From NCBI GenBank assembly GCA_003487665.1, contig DNFA01000061.1, positions 30,129-52,083 on the forward strand: 21,955 nt of DNA. The letters are read 5' to 3'. Both the position numbers and the translations under genes were made by a program. The notes under the pieces were generated by a model, which was not told where the DNA came from, made no database searches, and saw only the letters and a program-made list of their open reading frames with translations. This document shows, piece by piece, positions 6,976 through 14,288 of this stretch. Source of the DNA: Oscillibacter sp. (lineage in GTDB: Bacteria > Bacillota > Clostridia > Oscillospirales > Oscillospiraceae). How positions within the stretch are numbered: position 1 is the first letter of the stretch; the number at the start of each line of letters is the position of its first letter.

Positions 6976-6992
6976 CGCTTTTGCGTTATGAT
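6964..6992 (+). promoter_or_regulatory. Promoter of the Smr-hydrolase gene pair
   Basis: TTGCAA (6964-6969), 17-base spacer and TATGAT (6987-6992). It overlaps the minus-strand promoter by 12 bases, so the two cannot easily be occupied at once. A small palindrome AACGC-TTTT-GCGTT at 6974-6987 lies within the spacer. Confidence 0.7.
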
Positions 6993-7026
6993 GTGTGGTA
7001 AGAGACAAAAACCGGGAGGTGCCTGT

Positions 7027-7269
7027 ATGGTAGGCGGCGTAATGGAACTGGATCTTCATGGGATGAACACATATCAGGCGCAGATCGCCATCGACGCGGC
7101 GCTGCGGCGCTGCGGCGGCGGGGTGTACCGCCTGCGGCTCATCCACGGCTACCGGGGCGGCACGGCCATCCGGGACATGCTGTGGATGGTGTACAACAAG
7201 CGCAGTCAAGTGAAACGCCTTGTCAGCATCAGCGAGGGCGTCACCGAGCTGGTGCTGCGGGAATATTGA
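7027..7269 (+). CDS. Stand-alone Smr domain protein
   Basis: An 80-residue protein that is almost entirely one Smr (small MutS-related) domain. Visible hallmarks are LDLHGMN near the start and the glycine-rich RLIHGYRGG segment before TAIRDML. Smr domains bind and sometimes nick DNA or RNA; the stand-alone version is best known from the C-terminus of MutS2. The start at 7027 follows GGGAGG by 7 bases; an in-frame ATG at 7042 is an alternative. Ten bases separate it from the downstream hydrolase gene, so they are probably co-transcribed. Its own function is not established. Confidence 0.85.
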   Translation: MVGGVMELDLHGMNTYQAQIAIDAALRRCGGGVYRLRLIHGYRGGTAIRDMLWMVYNKRSQVKRLVSISEGVTELVLREY

Positions 7270-7279
7270 GGTGGTGCGT

Positions 7280-8089
7280 ATGAGACTGGCACAAATTCAG
7301 ATGCACGTTACGGCGGACAAGACCGCCAACCTGCGCCACGCGGAGGAACTGTTGCGCTCCGTCCGCGGCGCGGACATGGCCATTCTGCCGGAGATGTTCT
7401 GCTGCCCCTACGACAACAGATGCTTCCGCGCCTACGGCGAGCCGGCGGGCGGCGCGGCGTATCAGATGCTCTCCCGCGCGGCGCGGGAGCTGGGACTGTG
7501 GCTGGTGGGCGGTTCTCTGCCGGAGCTGGACGATGGACGGGTGTATAACACCTCCTTCGTCTTTGACCCGCAGGGTGTCTGCGTGGCGCGCCACCGGAAA
7601 ATGCACCTGTTCGACATCGACGTGGAGGGCGGCCAGCGGTTCCGGGAGTCCGACACCCTGTCGCCGGGGAACGACGTGACCCTGTTCGACACGCCGTGGG
7701 GCAGGATGGGACTGTGCATCTGCTTCGACCTGCGGTTCGAGGAGCTGTGCCGCGTCATGGCGCTGGAGGGCGCGCGGGTGCTGCTGGCGCCGGCGGCCTT
7801 CAACATGACCACCGGCCCCGCCCACTGGGAGCTGCTGCTGCGGCAGCGGGCGGTGGATAACCAGTGCTTCACCGTGGGTACCTCCCCGGCGCGGGACGAG
7901 AGCGCCTCCTACGTGGCGTGGGGCAATTCCATGGTCTGCGACCCCTGGGGCACGGTGCTGCATCAGTGCGGCGCGGGAGAGGAGGTGGCCGTCACGGAGC
8001 TGGATATGACCAGAATAGACGCCGTGCGCCGCCAGCTGCCTATCCTGTCCGCCCGGCGGACGGATGTGTACGAGCTGCGGCGGGTGTGA
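7280..8089 (+). CDS. Nitrilase-superfamily carbon-nitrogen hydrolase (omega-amidase-like)
   Basis: A 269-residue cytoplasmic amidase. The Glu-Lys-Cys triad is clear: E38 in ILPEMF, K107 in RHRKMHLFD, and C148 in GLCICFDLRF. The Nit2-like HLFDI sequence after the lysine and the PAAFN-TTGPAHWELLLRQRA region fit the branch containing omega-amidase (Nit2/YafV), which hydrolyses alpha-ketoglutaramate-type amides. Substrate is inferred from family only. The start follows GAGGTG by six bases. A near-consensus promoter for the next gene follows, and no real terminator separates them. Confidence 0.92.
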   Translation: MRLAQIQMHVTADKTANLRHAEELLRSVRGADMAILPEMFCCPYDNRCFRAYGEPAGGAAYQMLSRAARELGLWLVGGSLPELDDGRVYNTSFVFDPQGVCVARHRKMHLFDIDVEGGQRFRESDTLSPGNDVTLFDTPWGRMGLCICFDLRFEELCRVMALEGARVLLAPAAFNMTTGPAHWELLLRQRAVDNQCFTVGTSPARDESASYVAWGNSMVCDPWGTVLHQCGAGEEVAVTELDMTRIDAVRRQLPILSARRTDVYELRRV

Positions 8090-8142
8090 CGCGGCTATCT
8101 ATTTTATAGATAACCAGATGCCGATAAAAATGGGAATATCCG

Positions 8143-8171
8143 TTGACAAAAGTTTCCTTTTACGATAATAT
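8143..8171 (+). promoter_or_regulatory. Promoter of the NhaC-family antiporter gene
   Basis: TTGACA (8143-8148), 17-base spacer and TAATAT (8166-8171). Predicted start near 8178, giving a leader of about 60 bases. Confidence 0.82.
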
Positions 8172-8186
8172 ATGGACAAGGGATGC

Positions 8187-8208
8187 CCGCGCTGCCCGTG
8201 CAGCGCGG
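8187..8208 (+). promoter_or_regulatory. Stem-loop in the antiporter 5' leader
   Basis: Perfect 9-bp GC-rich stem (8187-8195 with 8200-8208, loop CCGT) beginning about 10 bases into the predicted transcript and followed by ACATTTTC. It could stabilise the RNA 5' end or act as a weak attenuator; no competing structure or known riboswitch motif was recognised. Confidence 0.5.
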
Positions 8209-8240
8209 ACATTTTCTGTGAAGAAAGAGAGGAAAGCAAC

Positions 8241-9662
8241 ATGAAAGATCTCAACGGAAAGCGCCCCAGCGGGCTGGCGCTGATCCCCTTTGCGGTGTTC
8301 ATCGTCATCTACATGGGCGCCGGTATCTACTATCAGGTGAAGGGCGCGGACATGGCCTTTTACCAGTTCCCCTCCGTCACCGCCATGTTTCTGGCGGTGC
8401 TGACGGCCTTTATCATGTTCAAGGGCAGCATCAACGAAAAATTCGAGACGTTCGCCAAGGGCGCGGCCAATGTGGACATCCTGACCATGCTGATGATCTA
8501 CATTCTGGCCGGTGCGTTCGCCAGCGTCGCCGCCGCCATGGGCGGGCGGGAGTCCACGGTGAATCTGGGCCTGTCGCTGGTGCCGGTGGAGTTTCTGGCG
8601 GCAGGTCTGTTCGTCATCTCCGCCTTTATGGGCACCGCCACCGGCAGCTCCATGGGCACCGTCACCGCCGTCATCCCCATCGCCGTGGGCATCGCGGAAA
8701 AGGGCGGCCTGTCCCTGACGGTGGTCATCGGTGCGGTGGTGGGCGGCGCCATGTTCGGCGACAACCTGTCCATGATCTCCGACACCACCATCGCCGCCAC
8801 CCGCAGCCAGCGCTGCGAAATGCGGGATAAGTTCCGGGTGAACTTCCTTGTGGCGCTGCCGGCGGCGGTTATCACGCTGGTGCTGCTGCTGATCTTCGGC
8901 CGTCCGGAGACGGTGATGCCGCTGGAGGCGCTGCCCTTCGATCTCATCAAGGTGGTGCCCTATATTCTGGTGCTGGTGCTGGCACTGTGCGGTCTGAACG
9001 TATTCCTGGCGCTGACCATCGGCATTTTCTCCGCCGGTCTGGTGGGCATTTTCAGCGGCGACCTGACGGTGGCCACCTTTGCCCAGAGCGTGTGGAGCGG
9101 CTTTACCAGCATGAACGAGGTGTTCTTCCTGACGCTGCTGTGCGGCGGCATGTCGGAGCTGATCGCCAAAAACGGCGGCATTACATGGATCATCCAGAAG
9201 CTGCGCCGGGTGATGAAGGGCAACAAGTCCGCGCAGGTGGGCGTCGCTGCCATGGTGTCCCTATGCGACTGCGCCACCGCCAACAACACCGTGGCCATCA
9301 TCGTGGCCGGCGACATGGCGCGGGACGTGTCTCAGGAATACAGGGTGGATCCCCGGCGCACCGCGTCCCTGCTGGATATCTTCTCCTGCGTGTTTCAGGG
9401 CATCATCCCCTACGGCGCGCAGCTGCTCAGCGCCGCGGCGCTGACCAACACCACCGTCACCACCGATGCCCTGCGCACCAGCCCCGCGGCCATCGTGGGC
9501 GGCATGTGGTACTGCTGGATCCTGGCGGCGGTGGGTCTGCTGTCCATTTTCATCCCCTTTGCCGACGGCGTGTGCCGCAAGGATCCGTGGAACTGGGAGT
9601 ACGGCTGCGCCCAGTCCGGCGTGGAGGAGAAAAAGGCGCTGCTGGAAAAAGAGGCCGAATAA
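8241..9662 (+). CDS. NhaC family Na+/H+ antiporter
   Basis: A polytopic inner-membrane transporter of 473 residues with about 10-12 hydrophobic helices. NhaC-type signatures include ISAFMGTATGSSMGTVTAV, the GGAMFGDNLSMISDTTIAAT segment (charged/polar residues in a membrane region), and CDCATANNTVAIIVAG in the second half. Members exchange Na+ with H+, or in the MleN subgroup malate/lactate with Na+/H+; the actual substrate cannot be read here. The ATG at 8241 was chosen over an upstream in-frame one at 8172 because it follows AGAGAGGA by 8 bases and the extra N-terminus would lie in the leader hairpin. Monocistronic, with its own promoter and terminator. Confidence 0.92.
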   Translation: MKDLNGKRPSGLALIPFAVFIVIYMGAGIYYQVKGADMAFYQFPSVTAMFLAVLTAFIMFKGSINEKFETFAKGAANVDILTMLMIYILAGAFASVAAAMGGRESTVNLGLSLVPVEFLAAGLFVISAFMGTATGSSMGTVTAVIPIAVGIAEKGGLSLTVVIGAVVGGAMFGDNLSMISDTTIAATRSQRCEMRDKFRVNFLVALPAAVITLVLLLIFGRPETVMPLEALPFDLIKVVPYILVLVLALCGLNVFLALTIGIFSAGLVGIFSGDLTVATFAQSVWSGFTSMNEVFFLTLLCGGMSELIAKNGGITWIIQKLRRVMKGNKSAQVGVAAMVSLCDCATANNTVAIIVAGDMARDVSQEYRVDPRRTASLLDIFSCVFQGIIPYGAQLLSAAALTNTTVTTDALRTSPAAIVGGMWYCWILAAVGLLSIFIPFADGVCRKDPWNWEYGCAQSGVEEKKALLEKEAE

Positions 9663-9688
9663 CGGAACAATATCAGAACACAGTATCC

Positions 9689-9715
9689 CTGCCCCGGCTC
9701 GCGCCGGGGCAGCTT
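9689..9715 (+). terminator. Terminator-like hairpin after the antiporter gene
   Basis: Stem CTGCCCCGGC (9689-9698) with GCCGGGGCAG (9703-9712), loop TCGC, followed only by CTTGCTTCC. The U-tract is weak. The arms are identical to those of the terminator at 11804-11836. Confidence 0.65.
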
Positions 9716-9833
9716 GCTTCCGTAGGAAACGCCGCCCCCTGCAAACATCTGTAAAAAATTCCGAAGGGCGTGTAATATTCCCGCCTGAAAAGGTAGTTGA
9801 TCTATAGAGGGAGAAAGGAGGAAACACCGTTAT

Positions 9834-10388
9834 ATGGATGACAAACAAATTATACGCCTGTTTTTTGAGCGCTCAGAGCAGGCCATCACCGAACTGTCCC
9901 AAAAATACGGCGACCTGTGCATGAAAATCGCCAGAAGCATTCTGAACGATCATCAGGATGCGGAAGAATGTGTGAACGACGCCTATCTTGGCGCATGGAA
10001 CAGTATTCCTCCTCAATCCCCCGACCCGCTGAGATCCTATATCTGCCGTATCGTTCGCAACCGCTCTTTGAAGAAGCTTCGCGCAAATACCGCGATAAAG
10101 CGGGGCAGCCAATTTGAGGTCTCACTATCCGAACTGGAGGACTGTATCCCCGATAGCTCCATGGATGAGCAGCTCTCGATAAGTGAACTATCTGCGCAGA
10201 TCAACGCATTTCTCGCTGCCTTGCCCAAAGATGACAGACTCATGTTTGTGAAACGCTACTGGTTCTCAGAATCAATATCCGAGCTGGCAGACGCATTTGG
10301 CATCACCGAGAACAACGTGTCTGTCCGGCTCAGCAGAATACGCGGAAAACTACATCAATACCTGAATCATAAGGAGGCAAACATATAA
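9834..10388 (+). CDS. ECF-type RNA polymerase sigma factor
   Basis: A 184-residue extracytoplasmic-function sigma factor that would redirect RNA polymerase to a small regulon. Region 2 spans about residues 10-80 (DHQDAEECVNDAYLGAWN, then a PP-containing turn and RIVRN). Region 4 spans about 125-175, with a helix-turn-helix at ISELADAFGITENNVSVRLSR. AAGGAGG at 9815-9821 lies 12 bases upstream, slightly long. The stop overlaps the ATG of the anti-sigma gene (TAATG), the usual arrangement for a coupled sigma/anti-sigma pair. Codon and base use are visibly AT-richer than in flanking genes. No regulon member can be named. Confidence 0.93.
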   Translation: MDDKQIIRLFFERSEQAITELSQKYGDLCMKIARSILNDHQDAEECVNDAYLGAWNSIPPQSPDPLRSYICRIVRNRSLKKLRANTAIKRGSQFEVSLSELEDCIPDSSMDEQLSISELSAQINAFLAALPKDDRLMFVKRYWFSESISELADAFGITENNVSVRLSRIRGKLHQYLNHKEANI

Positions 10389-11776
10389 TGGATCGGAAAA
10401 CCGACAAGCTGGTGTCAGCCATCGGAGATATTGACACCGCATATCTGGAAGAAGCCCTCGACTTTAACCGCACAAATGCAGACCGGAGAAAACGCACCCG
10501 CTTTCCCAAATTATCTGCCGCGTGTGCGGCGGTGCTGATCATACTGGGCGTATCCGTCACCGCCTTCGCTATCAGTCGAATACCGCTGTCGTGGCGCGAC
10601 ATCTTTTCCCCCGGTCAGACCGTCATCGGTGACGCAGACGAGGCACCGGTGATCTCCCAGCAGCAGCCTGCGGCGGCCACAGAGGAATTGCAAATCAACG
10701 TGGAGAAGGTGATCTCGGACGAGCGCACCCTATATCTTCTCTATGGACTGAAGGCCAACGAGGGGGCTGTGCTGGATCAGGACGGCCAATTTACCGACTT
10801 TGAACTGTACTTCCCCAGCAAGATGATGTCCGGCGCGTATGTGTCGTATTTTCTGGAGCGGAAGGAGGGCGTGCCGAAGAACGAGCTGGAGGGCGTCGTA
10901 CACGCCGACTGGCAGCCGGGTGACAGCGCCAACGGCCTGGTGATGACCTTCACAAACTGGCAGGAGAAACGGTGGTTTGACCACGAGAAGATCGACTTCA
11001 ACGTGGCGGAGATGGTGGAAAACGCCGGAGAGAACGCAAAGCTGCCCCAGTGCCAGCAGCGATTCCGCAACGGAACGGTGCGGTATTACTGGCAGCCGGG
11101 GGACGCGGACGTGCAGCTGCCCTGCGGTGCGTCCATCTGCAACGCCGGGTGGGAGGACGGCACTCTCCAGTTGGTGATGAAAGAGCCGCTGGGTTCGGAC
11201 GAATGGTCCGCGTCCTGGGAGGCGAACTGGTATTTCCTGGACACGCGGACGGGCACGGTCATCTACCCGAAGACCCACTGTCATTTCGGACAGCCCAGCG
11301 ACTTTGACCCGGAGGCCACGGATACCGAGTGGCGGTACTTTTGGCGGGACGTGACCGTTGATAAGGAAGCACTTCCATATCTGGAGCTGCACTGGGGCGG
11401 AAAGGGGATCACCACCACCGTGCTGCCGGGGGACTGGCGGGTCACGCTGGAGGAAACGCCTGTTACCGTGCAGAGTGAGGTGCTGGCGGAGAATGTTTCC
11501 CTGTCCTACGGCGGCGAGACGCTCACGGCGGAGAGGATCGAGTGCTCCAAGCTGTCCATGGCGGTGTATTTTGCCGACTATATAGACTCCACCACCGGCA
11601 TCCTCAGCGCGTTCAAAGCGTTTGACGAGGGCGGCAAGTCTATCCCCTGCGATTGGAGCTTCACCGCCGACCAAGCCGACGATAGTTGCATGATTTGGAC
11701 ACGGTTTGACGAGCCAATCGAGCCGGGGAGCGTCTGCAAGCTTACCTTCAACGGAGAAACCGTATTCACAAGATAA
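10388..11776 (+). CDS. Membrane-anchored anti-sigma factor / sensor, DUF4179-like
   Basis: A 462-residue single-pass membrane protein. Residues 1-40 are a cytoplasmic, charged N-terminus (KTDKLVSAIGDIDTAYLEEA) suited to holding the sigma factor; one membrane helix is at about 42-62; the remaining 400 residues are outside. The exported part resembles DUF4179-type anti-sigma ectodomains in its first 100 residues (ELQINVEKVISDERTLYLLY). It contains two WQPGD segments and a GWEDGTLQL segment suggesting repeated beta-sandwich folds. It overlaps the sigma gene by one base with AAGGAGG upstream. Family knowledge: such proteins release their sigma on envelope stress. The stimulus is unknown. The exported part has four or more cysteines that could form disulfides. 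Confidence 0.82.
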   Translation: MDRKTDKLVSAIGDIDTAYLEEALDFNRTNADRRKRTRFPKLSAACAAVLIILGVSVTAFAISRIPLSWRDIFSPGQTVIGDADEAPVISQQQPAAATEELQINVEKVISDERTLYLLYGLKANEGAVLDQDGQFTDFELYFPSKMMSGAYVSYFLERKEGVPKNELEGVVHADWQPGDSANGLVMTFTNWQEKRWFDHEKIDFNVAEMVENAGENAKLPQCQQRFRNGTVRYYWQPGDADVQLPCGASICNAGWEDGTLQLVMKEPLGSDEWSASWEANWYFLDTRTGTVIYPKTHCHFGQPSDFDPEATDTEWRYFWRDVTVDKEALPYLELHWGGKGITTTVLPGDWRVTLEETPVTVQSEVLAENVSLSYGGETLTAERIECSKLSMAVYFADYIDSTTGILSAFKAFDEGGKSIPCDWSFTADQADDSCMIWTRFDEPIEPGSVCKLTFNGETVFTR

Positions 11777-11803
11777 TGGCTTTGCAGAACGATGCGTTTT
11801 GCT

Positions 11804-11836
11804 AAGCTGCCCCGGCGTGAGCCGGGGCAGCTTTTT
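11804..11836 (+). terminator. Terminator of the sigma/anti-sigma operon
   Basis: A 13-bp perfect stem (11804-11816 with 11821-11833, loop GTGA) running into TTTTT. It shares both 10-base arms and the CTT extension with the hairpin at 9689-9715. Confidence 0.93.
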
Positions 11837-11858
11837 CTCCGATATTCACAAATTGCGG

Positions 11859-11887
11859 TTGCATTTTTTGTGCAAGTAGTGTAATAT
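11859..11887 (+). promoter_or_regulatory. Promoter of the aminotransferase gene
   Basis: TTGCAT (11859-11864), 17-base spacer and TAATAT (11882-11887), about 50 bases upstream of the start codon. Confidence 0.72.
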
Positions 11888-11935
11888 GGTTCGCAAGAAA
11901 TACCCGGAACGCAAGAACGAAGGAGGAAAAGCATA

Positions 11936-13210
11936 ATGAAGAAATACACCGAGATGACGCCCCAGGAGCGGCAGGCGGAGTACGCCGCGGTGAAGGCGAA
12001 GTTCGAGCAGCTCAAGGGCATGGGTCTTAGCCTGAATATGGCGCGGGGCAAGCCGAGCAAGGTGCAGCTGGATCTGGTCACGCCCATTTTCGGCCTGCTG
12101 ACCAAGCCGGAGGATTTCGTCTCCGACGGCATCGACGTCCGCAACTACGGCGAGGTGGCGGGCATCCCCGCGGCCAGAAGGCTGTTTGCGGACATTCTGG
12201 GCTGCAAGCCCGAGCAGGTGTTCGTGGGCGGCAACGCCAGCCTGCAATTGATGTATGACGCCGTGTCCAAGGCGTTCACCCACGGCCTTGCCCACAGCGA
12301 GAAACCCTGGTGCAAGCTGGACAAGGTGAAGTGGATCTGCCCGGTGCCCGGCTACGACCGGCACTTCAAGGTGACGGAGAGCTTCGGCGTGGAGATGATC
12401 GCCGTCCCCATGACGGCGGAGGGCCCCGACATGGACAAGGTGGAGGAACTGATCAAGGATCCCGCCGTGAAGGGCATGTGGAACGTACCCAAGTACTCCA
12501 ACCCCGAGGGCGTGGTGTACTCCGCCGAGACGGTGCGCCGTCTGGCGGCCATGAAGCCCGCCGCGCCGGACTTCATGCTCATGTGGGACAACGCCTACTG
12601 CATCCACGAGTTCGACTGCGACTTCGTGGAGTTCCCCGACATCATCGACCTGTGCGCCCAGTACGGCAACGGGGACATGGTGTACGAGTTCGCCTCCACC
12701 AGCAAGGTGACGTTCCCCGGCGCGGGCGTGGGCGTTATGGCCAGCAGCGAGGCCAACATCGCCTATTTCAGCAAGCTCATCAACATCCAGACCATCGGCT
12801 TTGACAAGATCAACCAGCTGCGCCATGTGCTGTTCCTGAAGGATCGGGCGCACACGCTGGAGCTGATGAAGCAGCACGCGGCGATCCTGGCACCCAAGTT
12901 CCACGCGGTGCTGGACGCGCTGGATCAGGAGATCGCCCCGCTGGGCATCGCGGACTACAAGCGTCCGGTGGGCGGCTACTTTATCAGCGTGGACACCATG
13001 CCCGGCTGCGCCAAGCGGACGCTGGCGCTGTGCAAGGAGGCGGGCGTTACCATGACCGGCGCCGGCGCCACCTTCCCCTACGGCAAGGATCCCCAGGACA
13101 GCAACATCCGCATCGCCCCGTCCCTGCCGCCGGTGGCGGAGCTGGAGCAGGCCATCGCCGTGTTCTGCACCTGCCTGAAGCTGGCCGCGCTGGAAAAGCT
13201 GGGCGTGTGA
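11936..13210 (+). CDS. PLP-dependent aminotransferase (class I/II fold, aspartate-aminotransferase Ic-like)
   Basis: A 424-residue cytoplasmic enzyme of PLP fold-type I. Landmarks are the N-terminal NMARGKPS, GGNASLQLMYDAV (phosphate-binding turn), WNVPKYSNPEG (N189), WDNAYCIHEF (D218, pairing with the pyridine nitrogen), FASTSKVTFPGAGVG (K257, Schiff-base lysine), and NIRIAP with the carboxylate-binding arginine. The overall pattern fits the bacterial group modelled as Asp aminotransferase Ic (often labelled aminotransferase/MocR-like without a DNA-binding domain). The amino donor is most likely aspartate or glutamate; this is family-based. AAGGAGG precedes the ATG by 9 bases. Monocistronic between its own promoter and terminator. 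Confidence 0.93.
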   Translation: MKKYTEMTPQERQAEYAAVKAKFEQLKGMGLSLNMARGKPSKVQLDLVTPIFGLLTKPEDFVSDGIDVRNYGEVAGIPAARRLFADILGCKPEQVFVGGNASLQLMYDAVSKAFTHGLAHSEKPWCKLDKVKWICPVPGYDRHFKVTESFGVEMIAVPMTAEGPDMDKVEELIKDPAVKGMWNVPKYSNPEGVVYSAETVRRLAAMKPAAPDFMLMWDNAYCIHEFDCDFVEFPDIIDLCAQYGNGDMVYEFASTSKVTFPGAGVGVMASSEANIAYFSKLINIQTIGFDKINQLRHVLFLKDRAHTLELMKQHAAILAPKFHAVLDALDQEIAPLGIADYKRPVGGYFISVDTMPGCAKRTLALCKEAGVTMTGAGATFPYGKDPQDSNIRIAPSLPPVAELEQAIAVFCTCLKLAALEKLGV

Positions 13211-13220
13211 GAAGCAGAAA

Positions 13221-13250
13221 AAAGAAAGCCCTCGCGGGCTTTCTTTTTTT
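13221..13250 (+). terminator. Terminator of the aminotransferase gene
   Basis: Stem AAAGAAAGCCC (13221-13231) with GGGCTTTCTTT (13236-13246), loop TCGC, continuing as T-run to 13250. Confidence 0.93.
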
Positions 13251-13280
13251 ACTCTCATTGCGGGGCAAATATGGTAAACC

Positions 13281-13345
13281 GTCCGTAGGGGACGGCGTCC
13301 CCGACGTCCCGCCGTAGGGACGGACGACCCTGTCCGCCCGGCGCC
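13281..13345. repeat. Intergenic repeat related to 4436-4508 (inverted)
   Basis: GTAGGGGACGGCGTCCCC (with an internal GGGGAC-GGC-GTCCCC hairpin), a second GTAGGGACGG copy and ACCCTGTCCGCCCGG. Read on the minus strand it matches the GGGACGCCGTCCCCTA and GGGCGGACAG pieces at 4436-4466. It lies between the convergent aminotransferase and ribU genes. Confidence 0.6.
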
Positions 13346-13353
13346 TTTTGCGC

Positions 13354-13959
13354 TTATTTATGCAGCAGGGGGCTCAGCGGCTTGTAGATCAGGAAGCACA
13401 GCGCCACGTCCAGCAGCCCCTTGCACAGGGTGAAGGGCACGTTGAACACCAGCAGGCAGTTCAGCAGGGCGTTGGAGGTGGGCACCTGCGCCACCGTGCC
13501 CAGAATTTCCTGATACATGCCCACGATGGCCTCCAGCGGCAGGCCGTACAGCACCACATAGGCGGGGTAGACGATGAAATAGTTGATGGGCAGGCTGATG
13601 AGCGCCATGGCTGCGGCGCCGGCCACGGAGCCCCACAGGGCGCCGCTGCGCTTTTTGTGATTCTTGTAGACCATGCCGGCGATAAAGGCGAACACCGCGC
13701 CCAGCAGGAAGTTGGACAACTCGCCCACGCCGGCGCTGGAGCCGAAGGGCAGATGCAGCAGGTTCTTCACCAGCTGGATGGCCGCGCCGTAGACGGGGCC
13801 CAGGGAAAACGTGCCCAGCAGGGCGGGCAGGTCGGAGATGTCCAGCTTGATAAAGGCGGGCATGATGGGGATGGAGAACTCGATGAATTGCAGCACGGCG
13901 GCTACGGCGGCCAGCAGCGCGGCTACGGCCAGATGGTGGGTTTTCTGTGCTTGTGTCAT
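13354..13959 (-). CDS. ribU: Riboflavin ECF transporter S component RibU
   Basis: The membrane substrate-binding subunit that takes up riboflavin together with a shared ECF energising module (encoded elsewhere). It is 201 residues with six predicted helices. RibU-like sequence is clear: IEFSIPIMPAFIKLDISDLP after helix 1, FSLGPVYGAAIQLVKNLLH, and the GVGELSNFLLG loop. Helix 1 carries small-residue AxxxA spacing (AALLAAVAA), as used for docking to the ECF T subunit. AAGGAG lies upstream of the ATG. The FMN riboswitch directly upstream confirms the substrate. No riboflavin biosynthesis genes are in the window. Confidence 0.96.
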   Translation of the reverse strand: MTQAQKTHHLAVAALLAAVAAVLQFIEFSIPIMPAFIKLDISDLPALLGTFSLGPVYGAAIQLVKNLLHLPFGSSAGVGELSNFLLGAVFAFIAGMVYKNHKKRSGALWGSVAGAAAMALISLPINYFIVYPAYVVLYGLPLEAIVGMYQEILGTVAQVPTSNALLNCLLVFNVPFTLCKGLLDVALCFLIYKPLSPLLHK

Positions 13960-14044
13960 AAAAAATACTCCTTTTCGATGATAAACACCCGGAAATTGCC
14001 TTCCAAGGTGTACGCATCAAAAAAGAGCATCGCAAAATGCCATA

Positions 14045-14157
14045 CACGCCTTCTCTCATCCAGACTATACTGTCGGTACCGGAATCGCACCGGTTCCTGC
14101 GGCCGAAGCCGCTCGCGGACTATACCGCCGGTGGGGAATCGCACCCCGCCCCGAAGA
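14045..14157 (-). promoter_or_regulatory. FMN riboswitch (RFN element)
   Basis: On the minus strand, from 14157 down, the conserved blocks appear in order: CTTCGGGGCGGGGTGCGATT, CCCCACCGGCGGTATAGTC, CCGGTGCGATTCCGGTACCG, ACAGTATAGTC and GGATGAGAGAAGG. FMN binding should lower ribU expression. Downstream, a T6 run (minus strand, 14024-14019) after a short GCAT/ATGC stem may be the attenuating terminator, and a second hairpin lies at about 14010-13986. Which one is the switching element is not resolved. Confidence 0.96.
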
Positions 14158-14183
14158 CAAATATGCGGTTGTTTTCGACATGT

Positions 14184-14212
14184 ATGGTAGCACGGCGGGC
14201 GCAGGAAGTCAA
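14184..14212 (-). promoter_or_regulatory. Promoter of the FMN riboswitch-ribU transcript
   Basis: Minus-strand TTGACT (14212-14207), 17-base spacer and TACCAT (14189-14184). The predicted start lies about 20 bases ahead of the aptamer. Confidence 0.72.
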
Positions 14213-14235
14213 GAGGAAAATTCCACTGCCTGCCC

Positions 14236-14264
14236 TTTACAGGGGCGCTTCTATCCTGTACAAT
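14236..14264 (+). promoter_or_regulatory. Promoter of the DUF1273 gene
   Basis: TTTACA (14236-14241), 17-base spacer and TACAAT (14259-14264), 24 bases upstream of the start codon. It is divergent from, and separated by 23 bases from, the ribU promoter. Confidence 0.72.
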
Positions 14265-14288
14265 GGGCGGAGAAAGAGGGTGAGGCGT

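Noticed and set aside
8096..8112. AT-only palindrome TATCTAT-TTT-ATAGATA after the hydrolase gene
   Set aside because: No GC pairs and no following U-tract, so not a credible terminator; operator role cannot be supported.
11846..13258. 470-codon minus-strand frame opposite the aminotransferase
   Set aside because: Low-complexity His/Gly/Val-rich translation without domains; runs through the terminator and promoter on both sides.
13348..14190. Plus-strand frame across ribU and the FMN riboswitch
   Set aside because: Translation is Gln/His/Gly-rich and ignores the riboswitch; ribU on the other strand is certain.
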